Source of the DNA: an uncultured Roseburia sp.
GTDB taxonomy: Bacteria > Bacillota_A > Clostridia > Lachnospirales > Lachnospiraceae
Assembly (NCBI GenBank): GCA_900753715.1
Contig: CAAEAE010000175.1
Span: 1-8,413, forward strand
Reading direction: 5' to 3'
DNA length: 8,413 nucleotides
Positions 1 to 6,478 of the stretch are shown one piece after another. The notes beneath the pieces were generated by a model. It made no database searches and was not told the DNA's origin. It saw only the letters and a list, made by a program, of their open reading frames with translations. Both the position numbers and the translations under genes were made by a program. Positions within the stretch are counted from its first letter, which is position 1. The number at the start of each line of letters is the position of its first letter.

Positions 1-981
1 AAGATTACCTACAACGGAGCTGCCATTGGAATTACCATTGATACTTCCAATACATCTACTGTAACCGGAACGATCAGCGATAAGACGAACGGTGATGTTC
101 TTTATGTGAATACGGCGCAAGGCGAGATGCAGATTAAGTATGACCAGACAACCAACATCAGCGGATGCTCTGTGCTGGTTGCCAATAGAAAATATAACAT
201 TACCTGTGCGCGTGGCTCCGATGCTTATATGCATGCAATTTCGATTGCAGATGTGTCCAATACCCAGAATAACAGCAGTAGCAGCATGGGTGGAACCTAT
301 GTAAATGGTACGGTTTCCGGCAAGACCACAAGTGATGTCCTGTTTCTTGATACCAAGGACGGAACGATGGAATTTAAGATTGATGGAAATGCTGATACCA
401 CGAATGGCAAATGGAAGACAACCGGAACGAAGCTGACGGTATGGTTTTATCGTGGAGGTGATGCGTACCTTCATGCAAACCGTGTTGCAGAAGGTACAAC
501 GACAGGTGGAAATAACAGCAATACCACGGGTACAGTGACCAATACCTTTACGGGTACGGTTTCCGGTAAGACAACAGAAAGTGTCCTGTTCCTTGACACG
601 AAGGACGGCACCATGGAATTTAAGATTGACAGCAATGCCAACACGATCAACGGATTGGTAACAGTTGCAGGAAACAGGATGACTGTTGGAGGATATAACG
701 GAAATGACGGTTACTGGCATGCTTCTACCCTGACCGGGGAACGTGGCAGCAGTTCTGCATCTGTGAACACCTCTGCAACGATTACCGTAACCGGAACAGT
801 TTCCGGTAAGTCTACAGAAAAGGTTTTGTGCCTTGACACCAATGGCGGAACGATGGAATTAAAGCTGGATGCATTAAGAAGTGTCAACAACTGCAAGGTT
901 TTTGTTGTTGGAAAGAAGCTTACCGTAACCTGCGGATCCGGAAATGACGAGTACTGGCATGCATTGGATATTACTGCATAA
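1..981 (+). CDS. Repeat-containing protein, probably secreted or surface-bound (5' end missing)
   Basis: The reading frame is open from base 1 to TAA at 979-981, so 326 residues of the C-terminus are visible and the true start lies outside the window; the in-frame GTG at 106 falls inside a repeat and is not a credible start. The visible part is four copies of a ~65-residue unit (bases 58-252, 295-492, 544-735, 784-978) joined by Ser/Thr/Asn/Gly-rich linkers. Each unit starts with a TGTVSGKT-like strand, has an LFLDTKDGTMEFKID-like segment and ends in G-x-D-x-Y-x-HA (GSDAYMHA, GGDAYLHA, GNDGYWHA, GNDEYWHA). Low charge, beta-strand pattern and linkers suggest a secreted or wall-associated protein, but the signal peptide would be outside the window and no LPXTG or SLH anchor is seen at the C-terminus. 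The alternation of strands recalls small OB-like beta-barrels such as DUF5666; that is inference only. I do not recognise a function. A hairpin terminator follows, so this gene ends its transcription unit. Confidence 0.85.
   Translation, partial: KITYNGAAIGITIDTSNTSTVTGTISDKTNGDVLYVNTAQGEMQIKYDQTTNISGCSVLVANRKYNITCARGSDAYMHAISIADVSNTQNNSSSSMGGTYVNGTVSGKTTSDVLFLDTKDGTMEFKIDGNADTTNGKWKTTGTKLTVWFYRGGDAYLHANRVAEGTTTGGNNSNTTGTVTNTFTGTVSGKTTESVLFLDTKDGTMEFKIDSNANTINGLVTVAGNRMTVGGYNGNDGYWHASTLTGERGSSSASVNTSATITVTGTVSGKSTEKVLCLDTNGGTMELKLDALRSVNNCKVFVVGKKLTVTCGSGNDEYWHALDITA
58..978 (+). repeat. Four tandem ~195-bp coding repeats separated by linkers
   Basis: Units begin at about 58, 295, 544 and 784, a period of 237-249 bases including the linker. 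Units two and three are the closest at DNA level, sharing long stretches such as ATGGAATTTAAGATTGA (367-383 and 613-629). Unit one is the most diverged (DKTNGDVLYVNTAQGEMQIK in place of GKTTSDVLFLDTKDGTMEFK). This points to internal duplication, with the two middle copies either more recent or kept alike by gene conversion. Confidence 0.85.
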
Positions 982-994
982 AAACGATAAAAGG

Positions 995-1024
995 TAATAT
1001 GGGATGTGTCAGATTCCCATATTA
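995..1024 (+). other. Perfect 10-bp stem-loop after the repeat-protein gene
   Basis: TAATATGGGA (995-1004) pairs perfectly with TCCCATATTA (1015-1024) around a 10-base loop, starting 13 bases after the stop codon. It lacks a T-tract, so by itself it is a poor intrinsic terminator. It may protect the mRNA 3' end or assist the stronger hairpin just downstream. Confidence 0.5.
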
Positions 1025-1043
1025 TGATAATAAATAAGAATAT

Positions 1044-1099
1044 GGATAAACCAATCGGAAAATAACAAAAATCCGATATGGTTTGTCCTTATTTTTTTC
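1044..1099 (+). terminator. Rho-independent terminator of the repeat-protein gene
   Basis: The left arm GGATAAACCAATCGGA (1044-1059) pairs with 1072-1088 (TCCGAT, a single bulged A at 1078, then TGGTTTGTCC with one G-U pair). This makes a 16-bp stem around an A-rich 12-base loop. A T-rich run (TTATTTTTTTCT, 1089-1100) follows at once. It separates the repeat-protein gene from the unit starting near 1128. Confidence 0.85.
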
Positions 1100-1133
1100 T
1101 TGTTTTCAACACATTACGGGGATAGAATATAAT
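1100..1133 (+). promoter_or_regulatory. Candidate promoter of the decayed hydrolase gene
   Basis: A perfect TATAAT lies at 1128-1133, about 32 bases upstream of the ATG at 1165, in AT-rich DNA just after the terminator. The -35 is poor: TTCAAC at 1105-1110 gives 17-base spacing with 3 of 6 matches. The alternative pair is TTGTTT (1100-1105) with TAGAAT (1123-1128), also 17 apart. A promoter here fits the ribosome binding site that follows and suggests the gene was once expressed on its own. Confidence 0.45.
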
Positions 1134-1164
1134 TAAATAAAACCGCTCATTGGAAGGGCAGAAT

Positions 1165-1451
1165 ATGTGGATTAAAAGAAACTACAGACGAAACTTAATG
1201 GACATGCATATTGATGACTGGAATCCGGAGTTTCTTTCAAGGATCAATGTGAAGGAGTATGTGGAAGCCCTGAAGGATGCATGGGTGCAGACCTTATTAC
1301 ACTGGCTTCCATGCTTCGAATTCCGGTTGTTATGCACAACGTGGAAGAAGAGAGGATCTTCCGCCCGCATGCATGGGGAAGCTTCGGAACCAGGGATACC
1401 GAAGCTGCGGACATGGCTGCATGCAAGGCTTACGGACCGTTGTACGGTTAA
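1165..1451 (+). pseudogene. Decayed gene: hydrolase-like N-terminus followed by frame breakdown
   Basis: A good ribosome binding site (GGAAGGG, 1152-1158) stands six bases before the ATG at 1165. The first residues, [20 protein letters not shown], then [19 protein letters not shown], resemble from memory the N-terminus of a putative glycoside hydrolase family seen in Clostridia sugar loci (the 'hypothetical glycosyl hydrolase 6' group), whose members start M-W-x-K-x-Y-R-R and have DMHIxDW. Those proteins run to several hundred residues. Here the frame turns into unlikely protein after about residue 43 and stops at 1509. Another frame looks more protein-like from 1281 to the stop at 1449-1451 ([20 protein letters not shown], then [16 protein letters not shown]), which I do not recognise. 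The simplest reading is a gene fragment disrupted by frameshift or deletion, possibly fused to a piece of another gene. GC is about 50%, unlike the AT-rich kinase gene downstream. A short functional protein (bases 1165-1509) cannot be excluded. Confidence 0.45.
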
Positions 1452-1546
1452 CAGTAAAAGGAAAATCACGGGAGAATTTTTTGAACAACAATATACTATC
1501 AATGGTTAGAAGCAAGGGTGGATTTCAGATATCCAATTTATATGAT
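1452..1546. other. Non-coding AT-rich gap between the remnant and the kinase promoter
   Basis: Composition drops to about one third GC here. I see no convincing gene, RNA or repeat. An open frame from 1277 continues to 1606, but it begins inside the remnant, has no ribosome binding site at its start and shows no recognisable domain. Confidence 0.5.
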
Positions 1547-1555
1547 TGCTATAAT
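1547..1555 (+). promoter_or_regulatory. Extended -10 promoter candidate for the kinase-regulator operon
   Basis: TGCTATAAT (1547-1555) is a perfect extended -10 element (TGnTATAAT). No good -35 lies 16-18 bases upstream, as is common for extended -10 promoters. Transcription would start near 1562, giving a leader of about 57 bases before the ATG at 1619. A second possible -10, TATAAA at 1586-1591, lacks the TG extension. Confidence 0.5.
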
Positions 1556-1618
1556 TGGGATTTATTTCAATTAGAAATGATTAGTTATAAAATGAGAATA
1601 ATTTAGGGAGCCTTATGA

Positions 1619-3406
1619 ATGAAAAAAGTTTTACAAAAATTCAGTCAATTTTATAAAAATTTGCCTATTGCAAAAAAGATGGCTACTACTATAATATTTA
1701 TTCTTGCGTTTTTTTTGTGTGCTGTCACAGGATTGATCACGGTCATATTTTCTAAAATGCTCATATCTAATAATTCTGAAGCATCAAATCGGAATTTGGA
1801 GTTAGTCAGGCTTAGAATGAATGATCTTTTTGTTAATACAGAAATGAATTCTGGTATTGTGGTATCAAATTATTATATTCAAAAGGCTTTAAACACTTCA
1901 AATTATTACACACGCTATCAATATGAACCACTTATTCGGAGTATCCTCGACCCGATGACGATATCTAAATCTTACATTAGTTCAATCGTTATATATTGCA
2001 ATGACGGCTATGCCATTGCTTCCAGTAATGTAAATTATTCAGATGCTTCCCTGCAATCGGAATATACTGAATATGCGCCTACTATGGATGGTGTTTGGAA
2101 TAAGCTCATTTGGGATAATATCCATGACTTAAATTATGAAGCAGATTCGAAGGATTTAAGTAGAGGAGTTTCTTTAAGAAGAAACATTATTTCCAGTGAC
2201 AATGGCAGTATTATTGGGTTTGCCGTTCTGAATGTTAATGAGAAAGTATTTTCGGATTTATATACGAATTTATCATCAGACGATGGGATGCAGATAATGA
2301 TTTTAGATTTTGATGGTAATATTATCTCGGCTTCCAGCGAAGAGTCAGATTGTGCCGAAATCCAAAATGAAAAATTGATTAATTGGATTAGAGATAATAA
2401 AACAGGCAGTCGTTGCTTTTATTATAATGATCAGAATTATCTTATTAATGTTTGCTATATAGAACGTTTTGATTGGTATCTGATTAGCCTGCATCCATTG
2501 AATATTTTGTTAAGAGATAGTAAACTGGCGGCAGAAATTTCTCTTGCATTGGGAGGAATTCTAATGATAATTGCATTCATATTTGTTTCTTATCAATCCA
2601 AGGCCATTACCCTTCCGCTCCGCAGGCTTTCCCAAACTGTTGATGAAGTAGCAAATGGTAATTTGAATATTTATTTGGCTCCATATGGCATGGATGAAGT
2701 GGGTCACTTGACTATGAATTTTAACAATATGGTTCTAAAGATGAAAACTCTGTTAAATCAAACCTTTTTTGCTGAAAAAAAGAAAAGGGAATATGAAATG
2801 CAAGCACTTCAGGCTCAGATTAATCCTCATTTTTTATATAATACGCTGGAAAGTATTTGTTCTCTGTTGATGCTCGAACGCAACCAGGATGCTTGTGATA
2901 TGATAAAAAATCTAGCAAATTTTTATCGGGCAGTTTTAGGAAAAAGAGAAATTGTTTTACCTTTTCGTAAAGAGTTAGAAATCACCAGACAATATATTGC
3001 GATTCAAAGAGTCCGTTATGCAGATAATCTGACTTTTACTTATGAAATTGATGATCGAATTCTTGATTGTCCCATTATTAAACTTTCTTTACAGCCACTT
3101 GTGGAAAATGCGATCTATCATGGAATAAAACCAAATGGAAAACCTGGGATTATTTCCATTGAAGGAGGGTATGTTGGCGATAATATTTTTGTTTCTGTGA
3201 AAGATAATGGGGTAGGTATATGTAAAGATCAGCTGATGGAGATAAAGGACTCAATAGATAAGCATCATTTACGGGCTGGGTTTGGTATAAGCAGTGTAAA
3301 TGACAGAATTAGGCTGCATTTCGGAGCTGAATATGGGCTCAATATTTATAGTACATATGGATGCGGCACGGAGATTAGAATTATTCTACCATCAAACCAT
3401 GCATAA
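1619..3406 (+). CDS. YesM-type membrane sensor histidine kinase (HPK family with His_kinase/HATPase_c)
   Basis: This 595-residue protein is a sensor kinase that phosphorylates its partner response regulator, encoded next door. A short cytoplasmic N-terminus leads into transmembrane segment 1 (about 21-46). An extracellular sensing region follows (about 47-302, with Cache-like features such as SSIVIYCNDGYAIASS), then transmembrane segment 2 (about 304-324) and a HAMP linker (about 325-378, with LPLRRLSQTVDEVANGNLN). The kinase core has the phospho-accepting H404 in QAQINPHFLYNTLES. The ATPase domain shows an N-box (QPLVENAIYHG, 492-502), DNGVGI (529-534) and GFGISSVNDR (554-563). All catalytic motifs are present, so it should be active. 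AGGGAG (1605-1610) sits eight bases before ATG 1619; the ATG at 1615 is out of frame with the kinase. Such kinases usually control carbohydrate ABC transporters, here probably the one whose binding protein starts at 7559. The ligand is unknown. Confidence 0.93.
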   Translation: MKKVLQKFSQFYKNLPIAKKMATTIIFILAFFLCAVTGLITVIFSKMLISNNSEASNRNLELVRLRMNDLFVNTEMNSGIVVSNYYIQKALNTSNYYTRYQYEPLIRSILDPMTISKSYISSIVIYCNDGYAIASSNVNYSDASLQSEYTEYAPTMDGVWNKLIWDNIHDLNYEADSKDLSRGVSLRRNIISSDNGSIIGFAVLNVNEKVFSDLYTNLSSDDGMQIMILDFDGNIISASSEESDCAEIQNEKLINWIRDNKTGSRCFYYNDQNYLINVCYIERFDWYLISLHPLNILLRDSKLAAEISLALGGILMIIAFIFVSYQSKAITLPLRRLSQTVDEVANGNLNIYLAPYGMDEVGHLTMNFNNMVLKMKTLLNQTFFAEKKKREYEMQALQAQINPHFLYNTLESICSLLMLERNQDACDMIKNLANFYRAVLGKREIVLPFRKELEITRQYIAIQRVRYADNLTFTYEIDDRILDCPIIKLSLQPLVENAIYHGIKPNGKPGIISIEGGYVGDNIFVSVKDNGVGICKDQLMEIKDSIDKHHLRAGFGISSVNDRIRLHFGAEYGLNIYSTYGCGTEIRIILPSNHA

Positions 3407-3422
3407 GAATGTGAGGGAATGA

Positions 3423-5000
3423 ATGTATAAAATACTAATTATCGATGATGAAATATTAATAAGAGAATTGATTAAAAAGAGTATTGATTTTAATGCTTTG
3501 GGATTTGAAATTGTGGGAGAAGCCAAAGATGGCCGACAGGCTATGGAAATGATAGAAGCATTACATCCAAATTTACTCTTATTGGATATTAATATTCCTA
3601 TTATCAATGGGATTACATTAGCTCAAAGTGTAAATAAGGAATATCCTGAAATACAGATCATTATCTTAACCGGATATTCCCAATTTGATTATGCCAAAGG
3701 AGCAATTGAAGCGGGAGTGCTTGATTACCTGCTTAAGCCTTTAAATAACAGTGAATTTATCAAGGCACTTAGCAAAGCAAAGGATGTTTTATCTAACCAG
3801 AACCAGATAAAAAAAACGATATCTGATTATCAGAATCAGAAATTACGTCTGGATAAAAAAGAATTACTTTTAAAGCTGATAGAAAGTTCTGAAAACTATA
3901 ATTCCTTAGATTTATACCCACTAACGCAGACTGGGATTCATCCTGACGCCGGTACGTTTCAAATAGCGACCATTCTTATTGATCATCTGGAAGAACTTTT
4001 CGCTCCCCAATTAGAAAAGGAGCTTTGGAAATTTGCAATTTCCAATATCGCGCAGGAAATTTTGGAAATATCTTTTACAAGCATTCTATTTCAGGATTTT
4101 GATAATCATATTGTTGTGCTGACTGCCCTGGATAACGCTGATTCGGTTAAAGTGTTTGCAACTTCCTGTCACCATATTTGTCATGCTGTTCAGAAAACTT
4201 TAAACTTTACTGTAACTTTAGGAATATCCGATCCCTTTCAGGGATTATCCATGATGTCAGATGCCTATCATGAATCAATACAGGCATTGAAGTGGAGGTT
4301 CTTATTAGGAAATGCACGCTGTATCTATCAGGATGAGGTACCAACGTTATTGGATGATCTTCCTTTACACCATACAGTTTCTGGAAATCTTCTGCATGAA
4401 TTACGTTCTGGTAATTATGAAAATGCTTATAATCAGGTAGAGATTTTACTTTCTTATCCGCGGACACGGGAGGAGATGGTTTTTCAGGCAATACGGATTT
4501 TATCTGATCTTGGGCAATGTTTGAAAGAAAAGCAAATACAGGAATCTGGTTTTAAGTTAGATAAAATGCTAAATGAGTTACTGGCTTTTGAACTTGGTGT
4601 TGACCTGAAGCATTATGTATTAAATTGTTTTTTGGAAGCTGAAGAACTGCTTTCTAATTTCTCTGAAACGAAGCAGGGTCTTATTGTAAATGATGCAAAA
4701 CGATATATAGAGCAAAATTATATGGATAATACACTCTCTCTGTCTAAAATAGCAAATGCATTATTTGTAAATTCATCTTATCTGAGTCATTTGTTTAAAC
4801 AGGAAAGCGGAAGTAATCTCAGCGATTATTTAACACGGGTAAGATTAGACAAAGCAAAACGGTTGTTGGATGATAATCAAGCGAAATATTCGTTATCATC
4901 AATAGCTGGCATGGTTGGATATAAAGATGAATATTACTTTAATAAATGTTTTAAGAAGTTATACGGAATATCTCCAAAAAAATATGTTGAGCATAAGTAG
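3423..5000 (+). CDS. YesN-type response regulator with AraC DNA-binding domain
   Basis: This 525-residue protein is the cytoplasmic partner of the upstream kinase. Its receiver domain (about 1-120) has the acidic pair D8/D9, phospho-acceptor D55 (LLLLDINIP), T83 and K105-P106. The long middle region (about 140-415) is typical of YesN proteins, including AYHESIQALKWRFLLGNARC (281-300). A tandem helix-turn-helix AraC domain fills about 422-525, the second half reading SSIAGMVGYKDEYYFNKCFK then KLYGISPKKY. The length fits the family. The start is ATG 3423 with GAGGG (3413-3417) before it; the ATG at 3419 gives only a three-codon frame. The 16-base gap to the kinase gene indicates one operon. It most likely activates a sugar-uptake promoter, with the region before 7559 a natural candidate. 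A hairpin terminator follows. Confidence 0.93.
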   Translation: MYKILIIDDEILIRELIKKSIDFNALGFEIVGEAKDGRQAMEMIEALHPNLLLLDINIPIINGITLAQSVNKEYPEIQIIILTGYSQFDYAKGAIEAGVLDYLLKPLNNSEFIKALSKAKDVLSNQNQIKKTISDYQNQKLRLDKKELLLKLIESSENYNSLDLYPLTQTGIHPDAGTFQIATILIDHLEELFAPQLEKELWKFAISNIAQEILEISFTSILFQDFDNHIVVLTALDNADSVKVFATSCHHICHAVQKTLNFTVTLGISDPFQGLSMMSDAYHESIQALKWRFLLGNARCIYQDEVPTLLDDLPLHHTVSGNLLHELRSGNYENAYNQVEILLSYPRTREEMVFQAIRILSDLGQCLKEKQIQESGFKLDKMLNELLAFELGVDLKHYVLNCFLEAEELLSNFSETKQGLIVNDAKRYIEQNYMDNTLSLSKIANALFVNSSYLSHLFKQESGSNLSDYLTRVRLDKAKRLLDDNQAKYSLSSIAGMVGYKDEYYFNKCFKKLYGISPKKYVEHK

Positions 5001-5040
5001 GGATATTCCTGTTCATAAGACTATTCTGAAGAAGAAAAGT

Positions 5041-5086
5041 CCCTCCCCCCTTATGAATGGGGGAGGGCACATAGATATTTTTTACT
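5041..5086. terminator. Bidirectional GC-rich terminator between convergent genes
   Basis: CCCTCCCCC (5041-5049) pairs perfectly with GGGGGAGGG (5059-5067) around a nine-base loop. On the plus strand a T-run (ATATTTTTTA) follows after about ten bases. On the minus strand the hairpin is followed at once by ACTTTTCTTCTTC. It lies about 40 bases past the regulator stop and about 48 bases past the oxidoreductase stop, so it can end both transcripts. The minus-strand version looks the stronger. Confidence 0.75.
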
Positions 5087-5115
5087 ACCCTTGTATTTGC
5101 GGATTTGCCAGAAAA

Positions 5116-6297
5116 TTAGTCCAGATGGAACTGTGGTACCTGGATTTCTTTTCCGTTTTCCATTGCGGAGCGATGAGCACAAATACCAACACCGGTCCAG
5201 TATGCACCAAGTATATCGTCAGGAACAGGTTTGCGATTCTCGATGATTGATCTAATGAACTCATGAACCATGTGAGGGTGTGATCCGCCATGTCCGCCTC
5301 CTTGTGTAAAGGACAGGTGGGTGTTTTTTACGTTGTATACGGTTTCTTTGGTGAATTTTGATATTTCGGGTGGAAGCAAGTGCGCGTAATCAGGAATACT
5401 GACGCGGGCTTTCGTGATTTCACTTCCACGGCTATACTGTTCGGCGTTTCCGTCTATATCATACATTTCATTGTATTCAAGCTGACCTGTGCGTGTAAAA
5501 ATAACCGGATCTTCATCGTCAAGCTGTTGCCATTCAAAACTACGTTTTTCACCATAAACCCTAAAACATTCGGCGTAACTCCTGGCAACACCGTAGAGGA
5601 AGCGTTCTAATTCGATAGTAACATCACAATCTTTAAGCGATACCAATGCAGATTCGAATGCAAAAGGACTTTGATAGTTTGATTCTAATTCTGGACGGAT
5701 TTTACCGGAACCCTTAGCATAAACCTTTTCTGGATACGCACCTAAGAGCATGAGGCATGGACCGATGGCATGAGTCGGATGCATAAGTGGAGGAAAGCCA
5801 TTCCAATAGGACGGCCACCCTTCCATATCTTGATAATGAGCGCAGGACATATACTGAATTTTTCCAAAATCACCTTTATCCATAAGTTCTTTAACATAGA
5901 AGTACTCTCTTTGAAATACGGTAGTTTCTAAAAACATGTAATTTTTGCCGGATTTTTTTCGGGCGGCGATGACCTGATGGAGTTCATCAATGCTCATTCC
6001 CATTGGAATAGTACAGCCGCAATGTTTACCTGATTCCAGAACCTTTATGGATAAAGGAGCATGGGTGGATGGTGGTGTAACTAAATGTACAGCGTCAATA
6101 TTGGGATTATCCAATACTTGCTGAAGGTCGGTGAAACAGTTCTCATCGGGAATGCCATAGCGTTCTTGAACAGTCCTTAACAAATTTACATTCGTTTCCA
6201 CAAGAGTAAGGGATTCCACATCAGGATGTTCCAGATAGATGGGAACAAATTCAAGACCAAAACTTAATCCTACAATTGCAACATTCAATTTTTTCAT
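5116..6297 (-). CDS. Gfo/Idh/MocA-family NAD(P)-dependent oxidoreductase
   Basis: This 393-residue cytoplasmic enzyme probably oxidises or reduces a sugar, inositol or sugar-derived alcohol using NAD(P). A Rossmann domain occupies about 1-120 (VAIVGLSFGLEF at 6-17, an acidic residue ending strand two, and DAVHLVTPPSTHAPLSIKVL at 68-87). A C-terminal alpha/beta domain follows (about 125-375), with the active-site histidine region HPTHAIG (173-179) and a Gly/His-rich stretch GGGHGGSHPHMVHEF (333-347). The usual EKP motif is replaced by T96-I97-P98, which probably marks a subfamily rather than a broken gene. The start is ATG 6297..6295: AAAGGAA (6312-6306) is eight bases upstream, whereas the TTG at 6303 would be only two bases from it. 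It is convergent with the response-regulator gene and divergent from the AraC gene, which suggests the latter regulates it. The substrate cannot be named. Confidence 0.9.
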   Translation of the reverse strand: MKKLNVAIVGLSFGLEFVPIYLEHPDVESLTLVETNVNLLRTVQERYGIPDENCFTDLQQVLDNPNIDAVHLVTPPSTHAPLSIKVLESGKHCGCTIPMGMSIDELHQVIAARKKSGKNYMFLETTVFQREYFYVKELMDKGDFGKIQYMSCAHYQDMEGWPSYWNGFPPLMHPTHAIGPCLMLLGAYPEKVYAKGSGKIRPELESNYQSPFAFESALVSLKDCDVTIELERFLYGVARSYAECFRVYGEKRSFEWQQLDDEDPVIFTRTGQLEYNEMYDIDGNAEQYSRGSEITKARVSIPDYAHLLPPEISKFTKETVYNVKNTHLSFTQGGGHGGSHPHMVHEFIRSIIENRKPVPDDILGAYWTGVGICAHRSAMENGKEIQVPQFHLD

Positions 6298-6341
6298 AGA
6301 CAAAATTCCTTTCGTTAGAGTATAGTGTTTTATATGTACAG

Positions 6342-6370
6342 ACTTTAGCAGTAGAGTTTGTCTGAAGCAA
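6342..6370 (-). promoter_or_regulatory. Promoter candidate for the oxidoreductase gene
   Basis: Read on the minus strand, TTGCTT (6370-6365) is followed after 17 bases by TAAAGT (6347-6342). The -10 is preceded by TGC (6350-6348), forming an extended -10. The match is moderate (3/6 and 4/6) but spacing is ideal. It would give a leader of about 38 bases. A closer alternative is TATACT (minus strand, near 6324-6319), without a good -35. Confidence 0.35.
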
Positions 6371-6387
6371 TGGAAGAAAGGGAAAAT

Positions 6388-6408
6388 ATGGAAAAAAAGG
6401 AAATTTAA
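6388..6408 (+). other. Six-codon mini-ORF with strong ribosome binding site in the araC leader
   Basis: GAAAGGG (6376-6382 region) stands about five bases before ATG 6388, which reads MEKKEI and stops with TAA at 6406-6408. The initiation region closely resembles that of the binding-protein gene at 7559 (23 of 26 bases identical, 6365-6390 against 7536-7561). It may be a leader peptide affecting the AraC gene or a fossil start site; expression is unproven. Confidence 0.35.
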
Positions 6409-6418
6409 ATAAAGATTT

Positions 6419-6447
6419 TTCGTTCCTCTTTTTGAAAATGGAACGAA
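6419..6447. promoter_or_regulatory. Imperfect 29-bp palindrome, candidate operator or leader hairpin
   Basis: TTCGTTCC (6419-6426) and GGAACGAA (6440-6447) are perfect inverted arms centred on base 6433, and inner bases TTT/AAA (6429-6431, 6435-6437) continue the symmetry with mismatches between. It lies 31 bases before the ATG of the AraC gene. It could bind the AraC protein or another dimeric regulator, or form a hairpin in the transcript. No clear T-tract follows, so it is not an intrinsic terminator. Confidence 0.5.
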
Positions 6448-6478
6448 TCATTTGAAGGGATGGTGATGGATTTACAAG

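Noticed and set aside
106..108. GTG as the start codon of the repeat protein
   Set aside because: The frame is open upstream to base 1 and the codon sits inside the first repeat unit, so the gene begins outside the window.
1182..1502. Open frames on the minus strand (also 1244-1426 and 1330-1515)
   Set aside because: They lie opposite the decayed hydrolase start, show no domain or ribosome binding site, and have Cys/Ser/His-rich composition typical of antisense frames in GC-richer DNA.
1277..1606. Plus-strand open frame across the remnant and the kinase leader
   Set aside because: No ribosome binding site, unlikely composition, and it runs through the candidate promoter of the kinase operon; at most a shifted continuation of the remnant.
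3392..3607. Short minus-strand frame over the kinase-regulator junction
   Set aside because: It lies opposite the conserved receiver domain and has no own signals.
4207..4491. 94-residue minus-strand frame
   Set aside because: Antisense to the middle of the YesN-type regulator, whose frame is continuous and family-like.
4915..5250. Plus-strand frame spanning the end of the regulator, the terminator and the oxidoreductase end
   Set aside because: It overlaps two well-supported genes and a GC-rich hairpin, with no recognisable domain.
5380..5610. Plus-strand frame of 76 residues
   Set aside because: Antisense to the oxidoreductase coding region; hydrophobic look comes from the complementary codons.
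6251..6451. Minus-strand frame of 66 residues overlapping the oxidoreductase start
   Set aside because: Out of frame with the oxidoreductase and crosses its promoter and ribosome binding site; no family resemblance.
6298..6478. Catabolite-repression (cre) sites in the intergenic regions
   Set aside because: I compared TGAAAATGGAACGA (6433-6446) and TGTAATGGTGTTAACA (7469-7484) with the cre consensus; the central CG is missing or the spacing is wrong in both.
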